This document shows, one piece after another, positions 17,565 to 25,127 of a stretch of 32,853 bases of DNA; position 1 is the stretch's first letter, and every line of letters begins with the position of its first letter. The translations under genes were made by a program, and so were the position numbers. The notes under the pieces are model-generated. The model was not told the origin of the DNA and made no database searches. It saw nothing but the letters and a program-made list of their open reading frames with translations. This DNA comes from an uncultured Caulobacteraceae bacterium (GTDB lineage: Bacteria; Pseudomonadota; Alphaproteobacteria; Caulobacterales; Aquidulcibacteraceae): contig CADEDT010000020.1 of NCBI GenBank assembly GCA_902826145.1, positions 1 through 32,853 on the forward strand. Direction: 5' to 3'.

Positions 17565-18656
17565 ATGACAAAAAAGATCGTCGTGATTGCAGCGGGTGGA
17601 ACCGGCGGACATTTGTTTCCTGCCGCTGCTTTTGCTGAAGAGATGTTCCGCCGCGGCTGGCGCGTGATCCTGATGACGGACGCGCGGGGCCGCCGCTACG
17701 CTGAAGGCTTTCCAGCTGAGCGCGTTGAAGATGTTCCCGCTGCTTCGCTCTCGCCGAACCCAATCACCGCGATTCCCGCGATGTTCAAGATTTGGCGCGG
17801 CATCAACGCTGCGAAGGCGCGCTTCAAGGAAGCGCCGCCAGCGCTCGTCGCGGGCTTCGGCGGCTATCCTTCGTTCCCCGCTCTAATGGCGGCGCGCGCA
17901 CACAAAGTGCCGATCCTCATTCACGAACAGAATTCGGTGCTCGGCCGCGTCAATCGCGCGATGGCTGGAAGCGCCTCGATCGTTGCGTGCGGCTTCGATC
18001 GCTTGGACCGCCTGCCTGATAGCGCCGCGTCGCGCAAACATGTCGTCGGCAATCCGGTGCGCTTGCCAATCCTCGCTGTGCGTGAGCGCCCGTATCCAGA
18101 AGCGCCAGCAGGCGGGCGGCTCAATCTCCTCATAATTGGCGGCAGCCAAGGCGCGCGCGTGTTCGGCGAGGTGATCCCAGCTGCCATCGCGCTGCTGCCG
18201 CAGCAACTGCGCTCGCGGCTCGATGTTGTGCACCAGGTTCGCGAGGAGCAGGTCGAGGCTGCGAAGAAGAGCTACAAGAAGGCGAACGTGAACGCCGAAG
18301 TCGCGCCGTTCTTTACCGACATGGGGCTACGCCTCGGTGCAGCGCACCTTGTCGTCTCACGTGCGGGTGCGTCTTCGGTGACCGAACTTCAAGTCGCCGG
18401 CAGGCCCGCCATCCTCATCCCGTTCGCCGCCGCGGCCGACGATCACCAGACCGCCAACGCCGAAGGCCTCACCGCGGTCGGCGCCGCCGACGTATTTACC
18501 GAGTCCGAATTCGAGGCCGGCGCGCTCGCCGCTCTCCTAGAGCGCCGCCTGGCCGACCCTCACGGCCTCGCCGTCCGCGCCGCCGCCGCCCGCGCCGCCG
18601 CGAAGCCGGAGGCCGCCAAAACCCTGGCCGATCTCGCCGAACGGGCCGCCCGCTAG
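17565..18656 (+). CDS. murG: Lipid II synthase MurG (UDP-GlcNAc transferase)
   Basis: A 363-aa GT28 glycosyltransferase at the inner face of the membrane that adds GlcNAc to lipid I. Motifs: AAGGTGGHLFPA (N-terminal G-loop), GFGGYPSFPALMAA, HEQNSVLGRVNRAM, IIGGSQGARVF (second G-loop) and SRAGASSVTELQVAGRP followed by AAADDHQTANA for UDP-GlcNAc binding. The ATG lies two bases after ftsW, with no strong ribosome site, so expression probably depends on coupling. The C-terminus is an Ala/Arg-rich helix. It ends the first part of the dcw block. Confidence 0.96.
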   Translation: MTKKIVVIAAGGTGGHLFPAAAFAEEMFRRGWRVILMTDARGRRYAEGFPAERVEDVPAASLSPNPITAIPAMFKIWRGINAAKARFKEAPPALVAGFGGYPSFPALMAARAHKVPILIHEQNSVLGRVNRAMAGSASIVACGFDRLDRLPDSAASRKHVVGNPVRLPILAVRERPYPEAPAGGRLNLLIIGGSQGARVFGEVIPAAIALLPQQLRSRLDVVHQVREEQVEAAKKSYKKANVNAEVAPFFTDMGLRLGAAHLVVSRAGASSVTELQVAGRPAILIPFAAAADDHQTANAEGLTAVGAADVFTESEFEAGALAALLERRLADPHGLAVRAAAARAAAKPEAAKTLADLAERAAR

Positions 18657-18742
18657 AAACTTCCGCCGCCCCTGCATCCAGGATCGTCCGCAGCGGCGAT
18701 AGATGGTGAGAAGCGCCTGATCCGGGCAGTAGGGAGGTTCAC

Positions 18743-18886
18743 ATGAGCGAGGAATTGTTCCGCGACTTCTGGTGGCTGATGTTCCCCGTGTTTGGGATGG
18801 TGATGGCGATTTTGGGCATGGCGCGCGACAGTGCCCGCGACGACGCGATCCTCCGCCAAGCCCGCGACAGACTGGAGCGCAAATAA
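18743..18886 (+). CDS. 47-aa membrane protein, paralogous motif with next gene
   Basis: A 47-residue gene with AGGGAGG seven bases before its ATG. It begins MSEELFRDFWWLMFPVFGM, followed by VMAILGMARDSARDDAILRQARDRLERK: one membrane segment (about 9-26) and a charged amphipathic tail. The first half closely matches the start of the following protein (YWWLMFPIFGM). Its TAA shares an A with the next ATG (TAATG), so they are surely co-translated. Shape recalls PspC/PspB-like or small stress membrane proteins, but no family is claimed. Confidence 0.8.
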   Translation: MSEELFRDFWWLMFPVFGMVMAILGMARDSARDDAILRQARDRLERK

Positions 18887-19284
18887 TGTCGTTCGCACAA
18901 CTCTTCACGGGCTACTGGTGGCTGATGTTTCCCATCTTTGGGATGTTCATCGCTGTCATCGGAATGGTTCAGTCCGAGAACCGCAATCGCAAAGTCTTGG
19001 ACTTGATCAAATCCTACGTCGAACAAGGCAAGGAGCCGCCGGCGGAGCTTCTGAAAATGGCGCAGGAGCGCAGCGACTACGACATGGACATGGGCGTGCC
19101 GGCCAAACGTAGCGATGGCATTTGGACGTTCTTCGTTTTCCTTGCTCTCACTGCCGGATTCAGCGTTGGCTATTGGTGGGTGCGCGCCGAGAGCTGGTCA
19201 TTTGCCTTTCTGATCGTCGCAGTGACCATGGGCGTGCTCGCTATCGGTTCACTTATCGTCGCTCTCGTTCAGCGCCGCCCCTGA
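18886..19284 (+). CDS. Membrane protein, 132 aa, unknown (three predicted spans)
   Basis: A 132-aa protein starting MSFAQLFTGYWWLMFPIFGM, with a first span at about 9-28, a charged central helix (NRKVLDLIKSYVEQGKEPP...ERSDYDMDM), then two more spans at about 82-97 and 104-127, ending VQRRP. The central part resembles DUF6249-like membrane proteins often found beside ECF sigma factors, but that is from memory only. It is coupled to the preceding 47-aa gene by TAATG and followed six bases later by the sigma factor, so the three probably form one operon. Confidence 0.82.
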   Translation: MSFAQLFTGYWWLMFPIFGMFIAVIGMVQSENRNRKVLDLIKSYVEQGKEPPAELLKMAQERSDYDMDMGVPAKRSDGIWTFFVFLALTAGFSVGYWWVRAESWSFAFLIVAVTMGVLAIGSLIVALVQRRP

Positions 19285-19290
19285 CGCGCC

Positions 19291-19839
19291 ATGAACGCCG
19301 GGGAAGAGGCGCGCCTGATCGAGTTGGCGCGAAGGGGCGACTTTGCTTCCTTCGGCCGCCTGGTCGACACGCACCAAGCCGCGGTGCGGGCGTTTCTACG
19401 TCGCGTCACCGGCAATTACGCCGACGCGGACGATCTGGCTCAGGAGGCCTTCGCGCGCACATGGGAAGTGCTCTACCGCTTCGACGGCACGTCATCGCTA
19501 CGCACCTTTATTTGCGGGGTTGCGTTTCAGTATTGGCGTCGCGCACGGCGCGCGCAGAGCCGCCGCGAAGTACGCGAAACTGCCTACGCGGATTTGACCG
19601 ATACACAGACGGACGAACCACCCGAGCGTGCGGCGCAGCGCCTGGCGCTGCGCAAGGCGATGGACGAATTGCCCGAGGATCAGCGCGCCGCGCTTGCGCT
19701 TTGCCTCGGCCAGGAATTCACTCATGCGGAAGCTGCGGAGATTTTGGGTTTGCCGCTCGGTACCGTGAAATCCCATGTGACGAGAGGCCGGGCGCGCCTG
19801 CAGGCAGCGCTTGGCGTCGCGGAGAAGAGCGATGAGTGA
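19291..19839 (+). CDS. ECF-type sigma-70 factor
   Basis: A 182-aa extracytoplasmic-function sigma factor. Region 2 is seen as YADADDLAQEAFARTWEVLYRF followed by SLRTFICGVAFQYWRR (about 45-85), and region 4 as LPEDQRAALALCLGQEFTHAEAAEILGLPLGTVKSHVTRGRARLQ (about 125-175, helix-turn-helix). Region 3 is absent, as in ECFs. Overlap of eight bases (ATGAGTGA) with the next gene, encoding a membrane protein, matches the usual sigma/anti-sigma layout. Target promoters cannot be read from the window. GGGGAAGAGG lies within the 5' coding part; a weak site precedes the ATG. Confidence 0.92.
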   Translation: MNAGEEARLIELARRGDFASFGRLVDTHQAAVRAFLRRVTGNYADADDLAQEAFARTWEVLYRFDGTSSLRTFICGVAFQYWRRARRAQSRREVRETAYADLTDTQTDEPPERAAQRLALRKAMDELPEDQRAALALCLGQEFTHAEAAEILGLPLGTVKSHVTRGRARLQAALGVAEKSDE

Positions 19840-20167
19840 CGATCTCGATCTGGCCGCCCTGCTGGGCGAAGCGCCGAAGACGCCGGACCCCGGCTTCCGC
19901 TTCGACGTGCTTCAGCTTACCGCGATGCGCGCGAACCGCCGTACCGCGCGTCAACGGGCATTCCGCCTTGTCCTTGTCTCTACGCTCATCGGCCTCATCT
20001 TTCCTCTGGCGCATGTGTTCGGTGTTGGTTTCCACGAGTTGCAGCCGCTTCTGCTGGTTGCGGGCGTGCTCGGCCTCGCCTATGTGCTCGCCTTGTTGAC
20101 CATCCAAGGCCCGCGCGCCGCGCTGGCGCGATCCCGCGCCGTCTTGCGGTTGCAGCGCCTGCTGTGA
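19832..20167 (+). CDS. Small membrane protein, candidate anti-sigma factor
   Basis: A 111-aa protein beginning at the ATG at 19832 (GGAGAAGAG just upstream, inside the sigma gene). It has a cytoplasmic N-terminus of about 50 residues (LAALLGEAPKTPDPGFRFDVLQ), two spans near 53-70 and 75-92, and a short basic tail. Position, overlap and topology suggest an anti-sigma role for the ECF factor. It lacks the HxxxCxxC zinc motif of ZAS anti-sigmas, so if it is one it belongs to another type. The role is inferred from context. Confidence 0.72.
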   Translation: MSDDLDLAALLGEAPKTPDPGFRFDVLQLTAMRANRRTARQRAFRLVLVSTLIGLIFPLAHVFGVGFHELQPLLLVAGVLGLAYVLALLTIQGPRAALARSRAVLRLQRLL

Positions 20168-20179
20168 CGGAGAGTGGGA

Positions 20180-20380
20180 ATGGCGCGCTATCACATCCTC
20201 GCGCAATTGCTAACGGTGCCGAAGCCAATGGCGATCGACACGGCGGACACGCCCGCCGACGCCGTGCGTAAGGCGCGTGAGGCGACGCAACGCGGCAGCC
20301 AGGGCGTGCAGATCGGCGATTCCGAGGCTGCTCAGTATTTTGCCGTCGATCAATTCGCGGCCAAGCACGGCATCCGCTAG
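20180..20380 (+). CDS. Small conserved-looking protein (66 aa), unknown
   Basis: A 66-aa soluble protein from the ATG at 20180 (GGAGAG six to seven bases upstream; a GTG at 20174 would add two residues). It begins MARYHILAQLL and ends with GDSEAAQYFAVDQFAAKHGIR, with a likely helix DAVRKAREATQ in between. No domain is recognised. It lies directly downstream of the possible anti-sigma gene and 57 bases before murC, and may be part of the ECF cassette. Confidence 0.65.
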   Translation: MARYHILAQLLTVPKPMAIDTADTPADAVRKAREATQRGSQGVQIGDSEAAQYFAVDQFAAKHGIR

Positions 20381-20390
20381 CCGTCCGCCT

Positions 20391-20418
20391 TTGATGCGCC
20401 GCATCGCTCGCCTATACT
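20391..20418 (+). promoter_or_regulatory. Sigma-70-type promoter upstream of murC
   Basis: TTGATG (20391-20396), 16-base spacer, TATACT (20413-20418). The predicted start is near 20425, giving a short leader with AGGGGA before the murC ATG at 20438. This suggests that murC can be transcribed apart from the ECF cassette. Confidence 0.55.
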
Positions 20419-20437
20419 GACGCGGTTAGGGGAATTC

Positions 20438-21856
20438 ATGATCCGCCGCGCTATTCCGTTCGACACCGGGCCAATTCACTTCGTCGGCATTGGCGGCATT
20501 GGCATGTCCGGCATCGCCGCCGTGATGCGCAATCTCGGCTACGAGGTGACAGGCTCCGACGCCAAGGATGGCGCCAACATCGAGCGCCTGCGCGCACAGG
20601 GCATTCAAGTCAGCATCGGCCACAAAGCCGAGAACACTGCGAACGCCGGCGTTGTTGTGATTTCGTCCGCGATCAAGACCGGCAATCCTGAGGTCGACAC
20701 AGCTCGCGCGCGCGGTGTGCCGATTGTGCGGCGTGCCGAGATGCTCGCCGAGATTATGCGCTTGAAGTGGACGGTCGCCATCGGCGGCACCCACGGCAAG
20801 ACAACGACGACCTCCATGATCGCCGCGCTGCTCGACGCTGGCGGCAAGGATCCAACCGTTATCAATGGCGGCATCATCAACGCCTATGGCGCGAACGCTC
20901 GTATGGGCGAGGGCGAGTGGATGGTGGTTGAGGCTGACGAGAGTGACGGCACATTTACGCGCCTTCGCGCCACCGCCGTCGTCGTCACCAACATGGATCC
21001 CGAACACCTTGACCACTATGGTTCGGTCGAGGCCATGAACGACGCCTTCAAGACGTTCGTTGAGAACATTCCGTTCTATGGCTTCGCCGTTATGTGCACG
21101 GATCATCCGAAAGTGGCCGAACTCGCCGCCCGCGTGCGCGATCGCCGCATCATCACTTACGGCTTCGGCGAAAACGCTGACGTCCGCGCCGTCAACGTGC
21201 GCGTTGAGCGGGAAGGCGCCACCTTCGATGTCGTTGCTCGCCGCAAGGGCGAGGGCCCGGGCGTCACGCTGCACGATCTCTTCCTGCCGGTCGCTGGCCG
21301 CCACAACCTTCAAAACGCCATCGCTGCCATTGGCGTTGCACGCGAACTCGGGGTCACCGATGCCGGCATCCGCAATGGCTTGAAGAAGTTCTCAGGCGTG
21401 AAGCGCCGCTTCACCACTACTGGCTATTGGAACGAAGTCCGCATCGTCGATGACTACGGGCACCATCCCGTCGAAATCGCCGCCGTGCTGAGCGCGGCGC
21501 GCGAAACCACGCCTGGCCGCGTTATCGCCGTCGTACAGCCGCACCGTTACACGCGCCTGCGCGATCTGTTCGCGGATTTCTCCATCTGCTTCAAAGACGC
21601 CGACGTGGTTGCGATTGCGGACATCTACACCGCTGGTGAATCGCCGATCGAAGGCGTTACCCCGGACGCGCTCGTCGCCGGCATCACCAAATCCGGCCAT
21701 TCTGGCGCGCGCCGCCTTGTGAGCCTCGACGATCTGCCCAACTTCGTTCGCACCGAAGCGAAGCCGGGCGACATCGTCGTCTGCCTCGGAGCCGGCGATA
21801 TCACGGCATACGCCAACGCACTGCCGGCAAAGCTCGCGACAGTCGCGGCGGCGTGA
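20438..21856 (+). CDS. murC: UDP-MurNAc-L-alanine ligase MurC
   Basis: A 472-aa ligase that starts the stem peptide by adding L-Ala to UDP-MurNAc. Motifs: [13 protein letters not shown] (Rossmann-like loop), the ATP loop GTHGKTTT (117-124), [37 protein letters not shown] and [12 protein letters not shown], then [20 protein letters not shown] lies five bases before the ATG. Length is normal. It follows a plausible promoter rather than the usual close link to murG, and its neighbour downstream is not murB. Confidence 0.96.
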   Translation: MIRRAIPFDTGPIHFVGIGGIGMSGIAAVMRNLGYEVTGSDAKDGANIERLRAQGIQVSIGHKAENTANAGVVVISSAIKTGNPEVDTARARGVPIVRRAEMLAEIMRLKWTVAIGGTHGKTTTTSMIAALLDAGGKDPTVINGGIINAYGANARMGEGEWMVVEADESDGTFTRLRATAVVVTNMDPEHLDHYGSVEAMNDAFKTFVENIPFYGFAVMCTDHPKVAELAARVRDRRIITYGFGENADVRAVNVRVEREGATFDVVARRKGEGPGVTLHDLFLPVAGRHNLQNAIAAIGVARELGVTDAGIRNGLKKFSGVKRRFTTTGYWNEVRIVDDYGHHPVEIAAVLSAARETTPGRVIAVVQPHRYTRLRDLFADFSICFKDADVVAIADIYTAGESPIEGVTPDALVAGITKSGHSGARRLVSLDDLPNFVRTEAKPGDIVVCLGAGDITAYANALPAKLATVAAA

Positions 21857-21901
21857 TCCTCGTTCATCCTCCACTCACATCGACCCAGTGATCATACCGT
21901 C

Positions 21902-22375
21902 ATGACCAAGTCCTTCGCCGCGCTCACTTTCGCACTCGCTTTGTCGGCCTGCGCCAGCGCCGCATCACAGCCGGCGGGGGTCACCCGCGTTGTCTCGACA
22001 ACCTCATTCGGCATGTGCGTCGGCTATTGCACGACGCGGCTGGAAATCAGCGAAGGGCAGGCTGTTCTCATCCGAGAGGCACGCGGTGGCCGCGGTGCGC
22101 CGAACCCCGCCCAAACGCCGCAGCGCTACTCCACTCCGCTGACGCCTTCGGAATGGCAAGAGATTCAGCGCCTCGCGACGAATGTTGATTTCGATGCGTT
22201 GCCTGACACGGTCGGCTGTCCCGATTGCGCCGACGGCGGCGCGGAAGGCCTCACGGTCGAGGGCTCAGCCGGCGCCGAAAGCGTCTCGCTCGAGTTCCGC
22301 GCATCTATCCCGGAGGCGCAACCATTGCTCGACCGTGTCCGCGCCTTGCGCGAGCGGCTGACGCCTCGGGAGTAA
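21902..22375 (+). CDS. Small lipoprotein (DUF6438-like)
   Basis: A 157-aa protein with a lipoprotein signal peptide ending LSA-C (Cys17). The mature part has the pattern TTSFGMCVGYCTTRLEI with two cysteines, then an Arg/Gly/Pro-rich loop, EWQEIQRLATNVDFDALPD, and CPDCADGG. The double-Cys beta start resembles the DUF6438 family; this is a recollection, not a search. It would sit in the periplasm or outer membrane. It is 45 bases after murC and unrelated to cell-wall synthesis as far as can be seen. Confidence 0.75.
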   Translation: MTKSFAALTFALALSACASAASQPAGVTRVVSTTSFGMCVGYCTTRLEISEGQAVLIREARGGRGAPNPAQTPQRYSTPLTPSEWQEIQRLATNVDFDALPDTVGCPDCADGGAEGLTVEGSAGAESVSLEFRASIPEAQPLLDRVRALRERLTPRE

Positions 22376-22431
22376 CTGCTCCACTTCCGCAACGTTTGAC
22401 TCTGTCGCCCGACTCCGCGCAGCCGGGTTGC

Positions 22432-23295
22432 ATGCCGGACACCGCTCACCGTAAGCCGCAGCCGCTCCGCGCCGCCATTGTCTACGATTTCGACGGCACG
22501 CTCGCGCGCGGCAATCTGCAGGAACGCAGCTTCATCCCCGACATCGCCGGCATGAAGCACGCCGATTTCTGGATGGAAGTGAAGCGCCTCGCCAAGCTTG
22601 AGGATGCCGACGAAATCCTCGTCTACATGCATCTGATGCTCGACCGCGCGCGCGCCGCTGGTCACCCGGTTACGCGCAAGCAGCTTCAAGAGAACGGCGC
22701 TGATCCGGATTTCTTCGACGGCCTCGATCATTGGTTCGACCGCGTCGATGCCTTCGCCGACGATCTCGGCCTCCAGCTCGATCACTACATCGTCTCGTCC
22801 GGCATCTACGAGATGATCGAGGGGTGCCCGCTTTTCCCGCGCTTCCGGCAGGTGTTCGCGTCACGCTTTCTCTACGACAAACAGGGCGAGGCGAAGTGGC
22901 CGGGCGTGGCCATCAACTACACGACCAAGACGCAATTTCTCTTCCGCATCAACAAGGGCATTGACAACGTCCACGATACGGAATCGATCAATCGCTGGAT
23001 GCACAACGATGCGCGTGAGCTGCCGTTTGAGCGCATGATCTTCATCGGCGACGGCGATACCGACATTCCATCAATGAAAATGGTCACCAGCCAAGGCGGC
23101 TGCGCCATCGCCGTGCTCGATCCGTATCAATGGACGGAGCCGCGCAGTCTCGACAAAGTGGCCCGCCTGATCGCCGAAGACCGAGTGAGTTATGTGGCGC
23201 CGGCGGACTATCAACCGAAGAGCCAGCTCGACGTCATCGTCAAAGGCGCACTGGGCCGCATCGCGCTCCGCGCCGGCTTGCCGGTGAACGCCTAA
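22432..23295 (+). CDS. HAD-superfamily hydrolase/phosphatase
   Basis: A 287-aa protein with HAD motif I VYDFDGTLARG (D19, D21), motif II VSSGIYEMIEG, and motif IV FIGDGDTDIPSMKMV. A long alpha-helical cap insertion lies between motifs I and II. The ATG at 22432 is chosen because longer frames run into the preceding gene. The large size and GDGDTDIPS block resemble HAD phosphatases annotated as phosphoserine-phosphatase-like or haloacid-dehalogenase-like; the substrate is unknown. No Shine-Dalgarno is evident. Confidence 0.83.
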   Translation: MPDTAHRKPQPLRAAIVYDFDGTLARGNLQERSFIPDIAGMKHADFWMEVKRLAKLEDADEILVYMHLMLDRARAAGHPVTRKQLQENGADPDFFDGLDHWFDRVDAFADDLGLQLDHYIVSSGIYEMIEGCPLFPRFRQVFASRFLYDKQGEAKWPGVAINYTTKTQFLFRINKGIDNVHDTESINRWMHNDARELPFERMIFIGDGDTDIPSMKMVTSQGGCAIAVLDPYQWTEPRSLDKVARLIAEDRVSYVAPADYQPKSQLDVIVKGALGRIALRAGLPVNA

Positions 23296-23300
23296 GCAAA

Positions 23301-23326
23301 CGCCGCGCTTCTTTATAAGCGCGGCG
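23301..23326. terminator. Strong hairpin between convergent genes
   Basis: A perfect 10-bp stem CGCCGCGCTT/AAGCGCGGCG with loop CTTTAT lies between the HAD gene and the minus-strand lipoprotein genes. No U-tract follows on either strand, so it may act as a bidirectional or Rho-aided terminator. Confidence 0.6.
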
Positions 23327-23350
23327 CAAAGCTCAGCTTGTGGTGAGCGC

Positions 23351-23722
23351 TTAGCTGCCCTGGTCGGCAGTCTCTACAGGCAGGCGCTCGATTGCCGTCA
23401 CCTGATGGGGGAACGGCGGATCGCCGCCGTACAGCGACACGCCGGACGGCTGGCCGACGCAGATGAAGCTCGTCACCGATCGGATCGAGATCGAATGGGT
23501 CCAATCCAGATCGCGCGAGTTGGACGGAATGGTGAGCGCGTAGCGGCGTGCGGGGCTGATGCGTACGCCGACCGTGTGCTCGTCGATCACGCTGTAGCCG
23601 CGAACATCGAGCGCGCGGAAGCAATCGCGCGACTCTCCGGTAGCGGCGCTGGCGCTGGTCGATTCCGTCGATGCGCAGGCGCCGAGTGCAACCGCAGCTG
23701 CCAAAACAAGAGTACGAAGCAT
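23351..23722 (-). CDS. Lipoprotein, DUF6491-like (second of tandem pair)
   Basis: A 123-aa lipoprotein; MLRTLVLAAAVALGA-C (Cys16). The ATG at 23722 is chosen because GGAGA lies seven bases upstream and because it makes the protein exactly as long as its upstream paralogue; an ATG at 23740 would add six residues and create a TAATG overlap. The mature region has RDCFRALDVRGYSVID, RDLDWTHSISIRS, ICVG and GGDPPFP. This matches what I recall as DUF6491, function unknown. Confidence 0.75.
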   Translation of the reverse strand: MLRTLVLAAAVALGACASTESTSASAATGESRDCFRALDVRGYSVIDEHTVGVRISPARRYALTIPSNSRDLDWTHSISIRSVTSFICVGQPSGVSLYGGDPPFPHQVTAIERLPVETADQGS

Positions 23723-23739
23723 TTCAGATCTCCGAAACA

Positions 23740-24111
23740 TTAGCTGCCTTCTACCGTCTCGTCGCCCGCCGCGCGTTCGATCGAGACGATCGGATAGTTG
23801 CGGCGAGGATCGCCGCCGATGAGTTCAACGCCCAGCCCGTTGCCCGTGCAGATGCGGCCGGTGCCGGAGCGGATGGCGATCTCTTGCGTCCAGTCGAGGT
23901 CGCGGGCGTTCCACATCGTGGTGAGGATGTAGTTGCGGTTCGCACCAACGCGGAAGCCGATATGGGTGTTGTCGATGACGTTGAAGCCGCGGACTTCCTC
24001 GCTGCGGAAGCAATCGTTCGACGTCGCCGCCGCGCTTTGCTGCGCGCCGTCCGAACTGGCGCAGGCGGCCAATGTCCACAAAGCGAACAGGGCGGTCAGT
24101 ATTGTTCTCAT
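23740..24111 (-). CDS. Lipoprotein, DUF6491-like (first of tandem pair)
   Basis: A 123-aa lipoprotein with signal MRTILTALFALWTLAA-C (Cys17). The mature protein has NDCFRSEEVRGFNVID, RDLDWTQEIAIRS, ICTGNGLGVELIGGDPRRNYPI. It aligns along its whole length with the downstream protein, showing tandem duplication. It is divergent from murB, with about 100 bases between their starts. Function unknown; it is probably an envelope protein. Confidence 0.75.
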   Translation of the reverse strand: MRTILTALFALWTLAACASSDGAQQSAAATSNDCFRSEEVRGFNVIDNTHIGFRVGANRNYILTTMWNARDLDWTQEIAIRSGTGRICTGNGLGVELIGGDPRRNYPIVSIERAAGDETVEGS

Positions 24112-24175
24112 GAGGCGCGGCCTCCTTTGCCACTAGTATGGGGCGATCCACCGCGCTGAGCGAGCGTCCGGTGCG

Positions 24176-24203
24176 TTGACGGGGCTCAAAAGCCTGCGAT
24201 ACC
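24176..24203 (+). promoter_or_regulatory. Promoter candidate giving a leaderless murB mRNA
   Basis: TTGACG (24176-24181), 16-base spacer, GATACC (24198-24203). The expected start lies about seven bases later, near or at the murB ATG (24213). No Shine-Dalgarno precedes the ATG (ACCCAATCAACA), which fits a leaderless transcript. Confidence 0.45.
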
Positions 24204-24212
24204 CAATCAACA

Positions 24213-25124
24213 ATGAGTGAACTCGACCTGCCGCAGGTGCGTGGCCAGCTTCTGCGGGGCGAAACGCTGGCGCCGTTCACCTGGTTTCGCGTCGGCGGCC
24301 CGGCGGACGCGCTTTTCTTGCCCGCCGACGAAGACGATCTCGCGCAATTCCTTGCCGCGCTTTCGCCACAGATTCCGCTGCTCCCGATCGGTGTTGGCTC
24401 TAACCTCATCGTGCGCGACGGCGGTGTGCCTGGCGTCGTCGTTCGATTAGCTGGCCGTCAATGGGCGCAGATCGAAGTGCTCGACGGTGCGCGCGTGAAG
24501 GCGGGCGCCGGCGCGCTCGACGCGATGGTTGCGAAGGCCGCGGCCAAGGTGGGTATCGCGCGCTTGGAATTCTACGCCGGAATTCCCGGCACCATCGGCG
24601 GCGCGCTCACCATGAACGCCGGCTGCTACGGCAGCGAAACCAAGGACGTGCTGATCGAAGCCACCGCGCTCGATCGCCAGGGCAAGCGCCACACTTTCAC
24701 CAACGCTGACTTCGGTTTCACCTATCGCCACAACGCGCTGCCGGGTGGCATGATCTTTCTCAATGCGACCTACCAAGGCGCACCGGATGACCCCGCCGCC
24801 GTCACCGCGCGCATGGCCGAGATCACATCGCGCCGTGAAGCTTCCCAGCCGATCCGCGAAAAGACTGGCGGCTCGACATTCAAAAACCCGCTCGACGCGA
24901 GCGGCGAGAAGCTTTCCGCCTGGAAGCTCAACGACGAAGCCGGCATGCGCGGCTATCGCCGCGGCGGCGCGCAGGTGAGCGAGTTGCATGCCAACTTCCT
25001 GATCAACACCGGTGACGCCACAGCGGCTGACATCGAAGGATTGGGCGAAGATGTCCGCGCCGCCGTGAAAGCCAAGCACGGCATCGAACTCGAATGGGAA
25101 ATCAAGCGGATCGGGCGGCCGTAA
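24213..25124 (+). CDS. murB: UDP-N-acetylenolpyruvoylglucosamine reductase MurB
   Basis: A 303-aa FAD enzyme that reduces enolpyruvyl-UDP-GlcNAc to UDP-MurNAc with NADPH. FAD-domain motifs: [45 protein letters not shown]; catalytic S221 in GGSTFKNP and a C-terminal Glu in ELEWEIK. The type II layout without the extra C-terminal loop fits. It is separated from murC by five other genes of opposite or unrelated function, and is followed at four bases by an antiporter gene. Likely leaderless (see promoter). Confidence 0.96.
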   Translation: MSELDLPQVRGQLLRGETLAPFTWFRVGGPADALFLPADEDDLAQFLAALSPQIPLLPIGVGSNLIVRDGGVPGVVVRLAGRQWAQIEVLDGARVKAGAGALDAMVAKAAAKVGIARLEFYAGIPGTIGGALTMNAGCYGSETKDVLIEATALDRQGKRHTFTNADFGFTYRHNALPGGMIFLNATYQGAPDDPAAVTARMAEITSRREASQPIREKTGGSTFKNPLDASGEKLSAWKLNDEAGMRGYRRGGAQVSELHANFLINTGDATAADIEGLGEDVRAAVKAKHGIELEWEIKRIGRP

Positions 25125-25127
25125 GCG

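Noticed and set aside
22225-22431. Upstream extension of the HAD gene
   Set aside because: It runs through the end of the DUF6438-like gene and is Arg-rich shadow; motif I begins soon after the ATG at 22432.
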